5,057 nt of DNA from Verrucomicrobiota bacterium. Lineage in GTDB: Bacteria > Verrucomicrobiota > Verrucomicrobiia > Verrucomicrobiales > Akkermansiaceae. Under the pieces are notes generated by a model. The model saw only the letters and a list, made by a program, of their open reading frames with translations, was not told where the DNA came from and did no database searches. The stretch is taken from positions 1 through 5,057 of the forward strand of contig JAPLUJ010000037.1 of assembly GCA_026397695.1 (NCBI GenBank), in the 5' to 3' direction. Of the stretch, positions 1 to 5,057 are shown piece after piece. A program made the position numbers and the translations under genes. The first letter of the stretch is position 1. Each line of letters begins with the position of its first letter.

Positions 1-1
1 C

Positions 2-1489
2 TCCAGTTCCACCAATGGCGGGTTTACCAAGCTACGGCATAAGGACGCCATGACCACCCTGGTGAGTGACTACGCCATGGCCCAAGGGGCGACCGTAATC
101 ATGCACGGTACCACACCTGCCTGCAGTACCACTGGCGCGCCGATCCTCGGAGAATACGATAACGCGAACGAGGAGATTGCACTTGCCGCGACACCGGCGC
201 TGCTTTATCATAAATCCTGGTGGGCACTTAAGGATAAGTGGTCCGAATACAAAACTGTCACCGCCAATGCCGTAGCCGATACATTTACTGCTTCGAATCA
301 TGGGTTTGCGAACGGACAACCGGTAATATTCCAATTGTCCTTCAATCCTGCGGGTCCGACCGGCGTCAACAGCAACATGCGCTATTATCTACGCGATGTG
401 ACTGCCAATACATTCAAGGTTTCAACCAGCAACGGAGGGACCGCAGTGGACATTCTCAGCAACGGTTCAGGAACCAATTACGTCTCCAATACGTGGCCCT
501 TCGAAAGGAGAGAAGATCGCCAGGACGACGACCATACCGGGCAGGCCGGTAATATCGTCTATGCATGGAAGATCATTACCGGCCTCGGCTGGGGCACGGA
601 TGTGAGTCAGGCGGCCATCAATAAAACGGCGGCCACACTCATCAGCCAGAATCATTGCACAGTCACGGGCATCAGTGCGAATGCCCACAGTGGTGTGGAC
701 TTCATGCGGCTGGATGACCGCTTGCCATGGGCCATTGACGAGGAAGGGCGCGCAGGGGCTGAGTTCCTGTACCCGGCCATGCAGGGTTGGCAGAATTACA
801 GTCTGATCGTTACCGGGTTGGCGAAGGGAAACTACGACGTCTATTGCGACGGCGAATTGCTCGGCACTGTGAGTCACACAACTCTGGCGGAAGGCTGGAA
901 CATGGCTGATCTTACCAAAGGGCCGGTGTGGCGGCAGTGTCAGGAAGTGTTGGGCCGTATCCGCGACATGCATGACCGCGCCCGAAGTTATCCTTTCGCC
1001 ACACTTCACACCGGCACTGCGCGCGTGGGCGTGGAGAAGTACCGCGGCGCTGTCGATAATGCCTATGTAACGCTCGGCCTTCGCGGCGCCGCCCTCATCG
1101 CGAACAGCGACGTTCAGGCCGCGCTGCACCGGAATCTCCGAGCGGTTGACAGTGTGAATCCGGCCATCGATGCTTTCGCGCAACCCAGCCATGGGTATCA
1201 AAACGGGCAAAAGCTGCGCGTCAGCAGCACCGGCACGCTACCCGCGCCGCTGGCGGCAGATACGACTTATTATGTCCGGGACTATGCGGCGGCGAGCTAT
1301 AAGCTTGCGGCTAGCAACGGAGGCACGGTCATTGATCTCACCACGTCTGGGAGCGGTACGATTTCGGTCTATGTGATGGACAACATTGACGATCTGGACG
1401 CACTCATCCACGCGGCCGCCCAGCCAACGACTGATCCCTGCCCATTCCCTATGCTGACGGGACTTTTGGGAGATCCACAAGGACGCTGA
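2..1489 (+). CDS. SGNH/GDSL-type hydrolase, 5'-partial, with two beta-module insertions
   Basis: Secreted or surface ester hydrolase of the SGNH fold (inferred), likely acting on acyl groups of carbohydrates. The frame is open to the left edge, so the Gly-Asp-Ser block and signal peptide lie outside; the ATG at 50 is internal, not a start. Numbering residues from that ATG, the segment ATVIMHGTTPA (14-24) and the helix around YDNANEEIALAA (36-47) fit the middle of the fold. RQDDDHTGQAG (157-167) supplies the block-V D-x-x-H pair, D159 and H162. Residues 250-310 (LIVTGLAKGNYDVYCDGELLG region) match the small beta domain and helix following the catalytic core in many environmental SGNH proteins. 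Two similar modules of about 70 residues sit at 74-145 and 371-440. The frame ends at TGA 1487-1489, but the likely true C-terminus continues in the next frame (see 1467-1547). Family call fairly sure; substrate unknown. Confidence 0.72.
   Translation, partial: SSSTNGGFTKLRHKDAMTTLVSDYAMAQGATVIMHGTTPACSTTGAPILGEYDNANEEIALAATPALLYHKSWWALKDKWSEYKTVTANAVADTFTASNHGFANGQPVIFQLSFNPAGPTGVNSNMRYYLRDVTANTFKVSTSNGGTAVDILSNGSGTNYVSNTWPFERREDRQDDDHTGQAGNIVYAWKIITGLGWGTDVSQAAINKTAATLISQNHCTVTGISANAHSGVDFMRLDDRLPWAIDEEGRAGAEFLYPAMQGWQNYSLIVTGLAKGNYDVYCDGELLGTVSHTTLAEGWNMADLTKGPVWRQCQEVLGRIRDMHDRARSYPFATLHTGTARVGVEKYRGAVDNAYVTLGLRGAALIANSDVQAALHRNLRAVDSVNPAIDAFAQPSHGYQNGQKLRVSSTGTLPAPLAADTTYYVRDYAAASYKLAASNGGTVIDLTTSGSGTISVYVMDNIDDLDALIHAAAQPTTDPCPFPMLTGLLGDPQGR
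269..484 (+). repeat. Beta-rich module, copy 1, inserted in the hydrolase domain
   Basis: Protein-level repeat of about 70 residues with the pattern D-x-F-x-A-x-x-HGFANGQ, then RYYLRD, TFKVSTSNGGTAVD and GSGT. It aligns with the second copy at 1160-1369 (HGYQNGQ, TYYVRD, YKLAASNGGTVIDL, GSGT). Modules with this signature (HG-x-x-x-GQ, YYV-x-D, SNGG, GSGT) are familiar from phage tail and other modular surface proteins, where profile databases sometimes label them E1-FCCH-like; that label is from memory. This copy sits directly before the block-V catalytic Asp-x-x-His, so it interrupts the hydrolase rather than being appended to it. Confidence 0.65.
1160..1369 (+). repeat. Beta-rich module, copy 2, near the hydrolase C-terminus
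   Basis: Second copy of the module (residues 371-440 counted from the ATG at 50). Shared positions include the HG-x-x-NGQ turn, a YY-x-RD strand, the SNGG-x-x-x-D turn and GSGT. DNA identity between copies is only patchy (best around agcaacggagg), so the duplication is old or the copies came separately. It is followed by an acidic helix (DNIDDLDALIHAAAQP) that resembles ordinary hydrolase sequence, suggesting this copy is also an insertion. Confidence 0.62.
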
Positions 1490-1547
1490 TGCGACGGGAA
1501 GTGTCCGTGACGGAGAATACGACGATGCCATGCGGGAAACAGCCTAA
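1467..1547 (+). other. Out-of-frame C-terminal tail of the SGNH hydrolase
   Basis: In the frame one base ahead of the hydrolase, positions 1467-1544 encode WEIHKDADATGSV followed by RDGEYDDAMRETA and a TAA at 1545-1547. This reads as a natural continuation of the preceding CPFPMLTGL: if one T of the TTTT run at 1464-1467 is removed, the protein reads MLTGLWEIHKDADATG without interruption. The alternative end (LLGDPQGR, then TGA) is short and featureless. I infer a one-base insertion, real or from sequencing. Confidence 0.5.
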
Positions 1548-1689
1548 ATCGGAGGTAACGCCTCACCCGCTCGATTCCAAAACTGGGTATACGGTGAGGG
1601 GCGGGCACAACGACTGTGACACCTCCCTTTTCTCCCGCTCTCAGATCCGCCCATTGGCTCACAGCGCCCCACTCTAAATGAATAATCAT

Positions 1690-1694
1690 AGGAA
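1690..1694 (+). promoter_or_regulatory. Ribosome binding site of the acyltransferase gene
   Basis: AGGAA six bases before the ATG at 1701. It supports 1701 as the start of the acyltransferase N-terminal piece. The preceding 150 bases have no convincing gene and no clear terminator. Confidence 0.5.
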
Positions 1695-1700
1695 TTAGTT

Positions 1701-2262
1701 ATGTTTCTCACATTCATGCGCAGACTGGGAAAGCGGCTGGGCTTGCAGCCGAGCATGGAAAACCGCATCAGGGAACTCAGAAGTTTCGGCATGGTGATAG
1801 GCGAAGGGTGTGTGATTCCGGATGATCTGGAAATCGAAGAGGCATGGGCATCGCACATCACCTTTGGAAGTGAAATCACCGTGGCGCGGGGTGTGCGATT
1901 CATTTCTCACGACGCCAGCCGTGATCGAGGTTGGTGACCGGGCCTTTATCGGAGCTTACACGATCATGATGCCGAATGTCCATATTGGCGCGGATACGAT
2001 CATTGCGGCCGGAAGTGTTGTAACAAAGGACATCCCGGCAGGGGTGGTGGCGGCTGGGAATCCCGCGCGAGTCATCCGGACCATCGCCGATCTTCAGGAG
2101 AAGACAAATGCCAAGCTGGCGCAGATACCTTGTTTTGGCGAGGAATACCGGATGAAGTGTGGCGGCACGGTCGCGATGCGCAAGTCCATGCTCAAAGCTA
2201 TGGCAAACGGTGAATGCTATATTGTAAAACCAGCCGCAGCAGGAGGTAGCAGAGGTAACTGA
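1701..2262 (+). pseudogene. Hexapeptide-repeat (LbH) acyltransferase, frameshifted
   Basis: Acetyl/acyltransferase of the left-handed beta-helix family (WcaF/LacA/serine-acetyltransferase-like group), which transfers an acetyl group from acetyl-CoA to a sugar hydroxyl. The N-terminal piece, 1701-1937 (78 codons), carries an N-terminal helix, a run of hexapeptide-like turns (IGEGCVIPDDLEIEEAW, ITFGSEITVARGV) and the family segment RFISHDAS. The second piece, in the next frame, resumes at about 1921 with VIEVGDRAFIGAYTIMMPNV, then IGADTIIAAGSVVTKDIPAG and AGNPARVI, the classic C-terminal coils, ending at TGA 2260-2262. Related proteins normally have about ten residues between the HDAS and the IGD-x-x-FIG motif; here they almost abut, so a deletion of roughly 30 bases that is not a multiple of three, rather than a simple single-base indel, best explains the break. 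The ATG at 1822 in the second frame is not a credible start, because its first 30 residues are unlike the family. Together the pieces give about 185 residues, slightly short for the family. Family sure; functional state doubtful. Confidence 0.82.
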
Positions 2263-2403
2263 GGCCTATGATGTGGAGTTTTGGGTTGCAAATTTCCGTA
2301 TGATGAGGAAATCCGTTTCTCCAAGCCCTGCATACTCTGCGTCGTCAGTTTTCTCCTGGTTATCATCGTTCGTCCAAGGTCCAAGTCTGTCAGGCAATGT
2401 CCT

Positions 2404-2410
2404 GAGAGTG
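2404..2410 (+). promoter_or_regulatory. Ribosome binding site of the glycosyltransferase gene
   Basis: GAGAGTG five bases before the ATG at 2416. It favours the ATG at 2416 over the in-frame TTG at 2281, whose extra 45 residues have no counterpart in the family. Confidence 0.42.
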
Positions 2411-2415
2411 GCATC

Positions 2416-3543
2416 ATGAAGGTAGCCCTGTTCACCCGTTATCCGCCGACGCCGCAACAACCGCGGGGCGGTGTGGAGTCCGTCGCAGTGGTGCTGGTGC
2501 GGGCTCTTGCGGCCATGGGCGATTTGGACGTGCACGTGGTGACTTTGGCAAGCGACCGTGACACGGCAGTTGTGGAAATCCACGACGGAGCGACGGTTCA
2601 CCGCCTGGCCGGGTCACGTTGGCCGCAGATCGCCGACGTGCTGTGCGGCCCGGGCCGTCGCCGGTTGCTTGACTACGTGCTGGCGCTACAGCCCGATATC
2701 CTCCATTCCCACGAGACTCATGGATTGATGCTGGGCGACCTGACGATTCCGCATGTCTTCACGCTGCATGGCTTCGATACCGAAAACCTGAGGGCCGATG
2801 CCGCACGGTTTGCCGCCCTGCGATCGCGCTTGTGGCGCATGGTGGAACGCCGCGGACTGGCCCGGCAGAAGCACATCATCTCCATTTCTCCGTATGTCCG
2901 CCGGATGATCGAACCGCTGACCGATGCCACCATCCACGACATCGACAACCCCGTGGATGAGCGATTCTTTGCGGTCAGCCCTATCCCGCAAGGTCGGCGC
3001 GTGTTGTGCGTGGGCTGGCTTAACGAACGCAAGAACACGCTGGGTGCGATCGAGGCCTTCGCCTTGGCCGTTGCCCACGGGACCGAGGGCACGCTGGTGA
3101 TCGCCGGGCAGGCCAAGGAACCGGCCTATCAGCAGAAAGTGCTGGATTGCATCGCCCGCCACCATCTGACGGCCCGGGTGGAATTGTTAGGCCACATTGA
3201 CCACGGACGGCTGATGGAGGAACTGGGCAAGGCGGCCGTTTTCCTGCTGCCGTCGCGGCAGGAGAACTCACCCATGGCCATCGCCGAGGCAATGGCCGCC
3301 GGCCTGCCGGTCATCGCCTCCAACCGCTGCGGCATGCCATATATGGTAAGCGAGAATACGACCGGCTTCCTGATCGACCCGGAGGACGTCGAACAGATCG
3401 CCGACCGGTTAAAGCGGCTTCTTAACGATTCTGCTGCAGCCCGGCAGATGGGCCAGACGGCGCGGCGCGTGGCCGAGCAGCGTTTTGCGCCTGGCATGGT
3501 GGCCGGGCAAACCCGGGCGGTGTATCAGGAGATTATCAAGTAA
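2416..3543 (+). CDS. Glycosyltransferase family 4 (GT-B fold, retaining)
   Basis: Cytoplasmic or membrane-associated transferase that moves a sugar from a nucleotide-sugar donor to a growing lipid-linked glycan; donor and acceptor cannot be told from sequence. Its 375 residues are typical for GT4. The N-terminal Rossmann half starts MKVALFTRYPPTPQQPRGGVE, with the glycine loop at 18-21 characteristic of acceptor-side GT4 proteins, followed by PDILHSHETHG (93-103), HVFTLHGFD (113-121) and ISISPYVRRMI (156-165). The donor half starts near 194 (RRVLCVGWLNERKN, 194-207, the strand plus Arg/Lys that contact the nucleotide diphosphate), then LVIAGQAKEPAY (227-238), VELLGHI (255-261), and the signature E-x7-E pair E283 and E291 within ENSPMAIAE, followed by GLPVIAS (296-302) and TGFLIDPED (316-324). 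The start at 2416 is chosen because homologues begin at this strand. The gene is intact, unlike its neighbours. Part of it (3101-3154) recurs inverted downstream. Confidence 0.93.
   Translation: MKVALFTRYPPTPQQPRGGVESVAVVLVRALAAMGDLDVHVVTLASDRDTAVVEIHDGATVHRLAGSRWPQIADVLCGPGRRRLLDYVLALQPDILHSHETHGLMLGDLTIPHVFTLHGFDTENLRADAARFAALRSRLWRMVERRGLARQKHIISISPYVRRMIEPLTDATIHDIDNPVDERFFAVSPIPQGRRVLCVGWLNERKNTLGAIEAFALAVAHGTEGTLVIAGQAKEPAYQQKVLDCIARHHLTARVELLGHIDHGRLMEELGKAAVFLLPSRQENSPMAIAEAMAAGLPVIASNRCGMPYMVSENTTGFLIDPEDVEQIADRLKRLLNDSAAARQMGQTARRVAEQRFAPGMVAGQTRAVYQEIIK
3101..3154 (+). repeat. Left arm of 54-bp inverted repeat, inside the glycosyltransferase gene
   Basis: This stretch encodes AGQAKEPAYQQKVLDCI of the donor domain. 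Its reverse complement matches 3731-3784 at 52 of 54 positions by direct comparison. Confidence 0.9.
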
Positions 3544-3608
3544 AATTTGCGGGTGAGCATGTTGTAGTTTACACTGTGACACGGTGATCACAAATTTCGC
3601 GCTTTTCA

Positions 3609-3784
3609 TGCCGCTCCTTTTCGCACCCAATCTATTGGCAAGGGTAGCCCGATGGGATTGCCCTCAGTCGTGATAATAAATACATTCCAGAGACATGAGT
3701 AAACCAATACGACATGCATCCTGCCGCAACCGATGCAAGCCAGCACTTTCTGCTGGTAGGCCGGTTCCTTGGCCTGCCCGGCGA
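3609..3784 (-). pseudogene. Minus-strand remnant: glycosyltransferase-like fragment fused to an unknown C-terminus
   Basis: Read on the minus strand, the frame gives LAGQAKEPAYQQKVLACI, which copies residues 229-246 of the plus-strand glycosyltransferase with D to A near the end and one synonymous change (TAT to TAC). It is then followed by unrelated residues ending TEGNPIGLPLPIDWVRKGAA and TGA (3608-3606). A stop lies two codons upstream of the fragment on the minus strand, so no complete gene remains. The tail after the repeat is not recognisable as GT4; it might be the end of another polysaccharide gene, but I cannot name it. Confidence 0.4.
3731..3784 (-). repeat. Right arm of 54-bp inverted repeat (glycosyltransferase fragment)
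   Basis: Inverted copy of 3101-3154 with two mismatches. One is synonymous in the glycosyltransferase frame (Tyr codon) and one changes Asp to Ala. Similarity stops abruptly on both sides. The arms are 576 bases apart, so a read-through transcript could in principle pair with itself. Confidence 0.9.
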
Positions 3785-3853
3785 GAAATCAGATCGCCAG
3801 AGAAATATTCCGCACCTCCATTGCGCAACCGTGGCGGTGGCGCCAACGCACCT

Positions 3854-3859
3854 GAGGAG
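3854..3859 (+). promoter_or_regulatory. Ribosome binding site-like GAGGAG before the lyase leader
   Basis: GAGGAG eleven bases before an ATG at 3871. That ATG is not in the lyase frame, but the leader it would begin becomes a good signal peptide if one base is missing just after it. No comparable site precedes the in-frame ATG at 3903. Confidence 0.35.
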
Positions 3860-3902
3860 CGGCCCCCGCAATGCGACCCACCGCCTCCGAATCATCCCGC
3901 TC

Positions 3903-5057
3903 ATGGTTGTTGTCGCGCTCTTTCTGCCCCATTTGGCTGCCGTCCCCGCGCGGCAGGATGTTATCAACGCCCTGCAACGCGCCGGCAATGCCTATTGGGA
4001 TCAAAAGGTCGTGATCAATCATCCTGAAGGAATCTACTACGGTTACAGTGGAACCCAGACCGTTGTTGAGCCAGGAGTCCAGAGGTACTATGACTCTGAC
4101 TCCGGTTACATCCCCGAGCCTCACATTTACACAGAGCAAGAGAATTCACCCGGTCATGCGGGCGTTGGGATTGCGTATGTTCGGGCGTATGAAGTGACGA
4201 AGAACAAGTTCTTCCTGCGCGCGGCAAAGAGTCTTGGGGACACCCTGCTGTCCGCCCAGCGCGACAATGGCAGCGGAGGGTGGTGGTACGACATGGGAGT
4301 CATCGGCTGGGACCGCCTGACCGGAAGCCCGACCTACAAGCAAACCCGGGACTTCGGGCGCTGGGTCAACTTCTTCCCTTGGGGAGCGCACGGGAATGTG
4401 CAGGACGATCACCAGGGACTGGGAACCTTCGATGGCGTAAGCCAGCTTGCGGGCTATTTCCTGCTGCGTCTATACCAGGCGTGTCCGGAGGACGATGGGG
4501 ATAGGGCCAAGTACCTTGCCGGCGCGAAACGCCTGGCAGACATGATCGTCGCACTCGGCAGTGTCACCGACCCGGACATGGGATTCCGCCCGTACGGCAG
4601 CGGAGGCATTCCCCAGAACTTCCCCTATGGGCTGATGAAGTACCGACCCGGCACTGACGTCAGCGCAGGATATCCGTATGCACTGCCGCACAACCTGATG
4701 GTCACGTTGAATGATGACGCAATGGTCGGTACGTTGCACTTCCTCATCGAGTTCTGGAAAATCACCGGAAAAAACGATGCGATCGATCACGACAAGTATC
4801 TGTCCGCGATCCGCTTGAATGTGGATTATCTGATGGATGTCTTCGATCTGAACGCCGGCCCCAACGGGCGCGGAGGCTTTGCCTCGCAGTACTGGGTGGA
4901 CGATGGAAGTCCCAGAGCGAAGAGACCGACATGGGGGCGTGCGATGGAGCCTCCTGCCTTCGATGTCTTTTGTGGACGGGGAGAGGATTTGCTCGTACGG
5001 TGGTGGACCGATGAGGTGGACGCTGCGAGAAAGTCCAGGATCGAACAAACGATGCTG
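3903..5057 (+). CDS. Secreted pectate-lyase-like protein (PL10-type), 3'-partial
   Basis: Probable polysaccharide lyase or related alpha/alpha-barrel enzyme, exported, that would cleave an acidic polysaccharide by beta-elimination (inferred from family). The frame holds 385 codons with no stop before the right edge. The N-terminus is hydrophobic (MVVVALFLPHLAAVPA) with a plausible signal-peptidase site after VPA at residue 16; the positive n-region would be RLRIIPL just upstream of the ATG. Helical-barrel features are FLRAAKSLGDTLLSAQ (104-119), GGWWYD (125-130), QGLGTFDGVSQLAGYFLLRL (171-190) and ADMIVAL (212-218). The segment TLNDDAMVGTLHFLIEFWKI (268-287) and the later GFASQYW ... RPTWGRAMEPP (325-351) mirror the NDDA motif and the ARA-x-E-x-P motif of PL10 pectate lyases, the latter near the catalytic arginine region. 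Start uncertain: upstream in-frame alternatives are ATG 3714 and GTG 3831/3837, or ATG 3871 with a one-base correction. No other catalytic assignment is claimed. Confidence 0.72.
   Translation, partial: MVVVALFLPHLAAVPARQDVINALQRAGNAYWDQKVVINHPEGIYYGYSGTQTVVEPGVQRYYDSDSGYIPEPHIYTEQENSPGHAGVGIAYVRAYEVTKNKFFLRAAKSLGDTLLSAQRDNGSGGWWYDMGVIGWDRLTGSPTYKQTRDFGRWVNFFPWGAHGNVQDDHQGLGTFDGVSQLAGYFLLRLYQACPEDDGDRAKYLAGAKRLADMIVALGSVTDPDMGFRPYGSGGIPQNFPYGLMKYRPGTDVSAGYPYALPHNLMVTLNDDAMVGTLHFLIEFWKITGKNDAIDHDKYLSAIRLNVDYLMDVFDLNAGPNGRGGFASQYWVDDGSPRAKRPTWGRAMEPPAFDVFCGRGEDLLVRWWTDEVDAARKSRIEQTML

Larger units (their letters stand above)
3544..3870. other. Region without a convincing gene; rearranged remnant sequence
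   Basis: About 330 bases between the glycosyltransferase stop and the lyase leader. I see no conserved plus-strand protein and no clear terminator hairpin with a T run after the TAA at 3543. It holds the inverted glycosyltransferase fragment (3731-3784) and, on the minus strand, an open frame from about 3786 to a TGA at 3608-3606. That stop overlaps (ATGA) an ATG at 3609 preceded by a good ribosome binding site (AAAGGAG on the minus strand, 3620-3614). A possible promoter-like pair lies on the plus strand, TTGCCC at 3658 and TACATT at 3681 with a 17-base spacer, but both boxes match only four of six bases. Confidence 0.55.

Noticed and set aside
467..1210. Long minus-strand open frame of 247 codons
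   Set aside because: It lies wholly opposite the SGNH hydrolase, whose plus-strand translation shows clear family motifs; the minus translation shows none.
1561..1599. CCTCACC/GGTGAGG inverted repeat as a terminator
   Set aside because: Only a seven-base stem with a 25-base loop and no T run behind it.
1489..1677. Possible 62-codon gene overlapping the hydrolase stop (TGATG)
   Set aside because: The translation has no recognisable features, and the overlapping frame one base away offers a much better explanation as the displaced hydrolase C-terminus.
1822..1920. ATG 1822 as start of an independent acyltransferase
   Set aside because: The residues before about 1921 in this frame (MIWKSKRHGHRTSP and on) are unlike the family, while the other frame over the same bases gives proper hexapeptide turns.
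2281..2415. TTG 2281 as glycosyltransferase start
   Set aside because: It would add 45 residues not seen in GT4 proteins; ATG 2416 has a ribosome binding site and opens directly on the first beta strand.
3575..3592. TGTGA and TCACA as a CRP-type operator
   Set aside because: The spacer is eight bases instead of six, the site lies just after a stop codon with no promoter nearby, and no regulator is encoded here.
3714..3902. ATG 3714 as an upstream start for the lyase frame
   Set aside because: The extra 63 residues include the translated inverted glycosyltransferase fragment and would bury the signal peptide inside the protein.
4470..5048. Minus-strand open frame of 192 codons
   Set aside because: Opposite the lyase gene, whose plus-strand translation carries the NDDA and ARA-x-E-x-P-like motifs; the minus translation shows no family features.

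Overview
The window is a bacterial, moderately GC-rich stretch of protein-coding DNA. It appears to be part of a surface or extracellular polysaccharide locus. All recognisable genes lie on the plus strand. The combination of an SGNH hydrolase, a hexapeptide-repeat acyltransferase, a GT4 glycosyltransferase and a pectate-lyase-like enzyme would fit carbohydrate-rich environmental bacteria such as the Planctomycetota/Verrucomicrobiota group. That placement is an inference from gene content only; no rRNA or other taxonomic marker is present. I saw no tRNA, CRISPR array or insertion sequence.

Layout. Positions 2-1489 hold the C-terminal part of an SGNH/GDSL-type hydrolase whose N-terminus lies outside the window. 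It carries two related beta-rich modules of about 70 residues, the first inserted just before the catalytic Asp-x-x-His. Its natural C-terminus probably continues in the next frame to 1547. Positions 1701-2262 hold an acyltransferase of the left-handed beta-helix (hexapeptide) family, split into two frames and apparently missing about ten codons. Positions 2416-3543 hold an intact GT4 glycosyltransferase. Positions 3544-3870 have no convincing gene but contain an inverted, nearly identical 54-bp copy of part of the glycosyltransferase gene and what look like scraps of minus-strand genes. From about 3871 or 3903 to the window end runs the N-terminal part of a secreted PL10/pectate-lyase-like protein, open at the right edge.

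How they might work together: the glycosyltransferase would add sugars to a lipid-linked polysaccharide unit, the acyltransferase would decorate it, and the SGNH enzyme (ester removal or transfer) and the lyase (chain cleavage) would edit the secreted polymer, as lyases and SGNH-type proteins do in alginate loci. A pectin-degradation reading (lyase plus esterase) fits the two outer genes but not the two inner ones.

Three separate places show reading-frame breaks (about 1464-1467, 1917-1923 and 3874-3881). Either the locus is decaying and rearranged, or the sequence contains indel errors. The inverted 54-bp repeat favours real rearrangement or an assembly chimera near 3544-3790.
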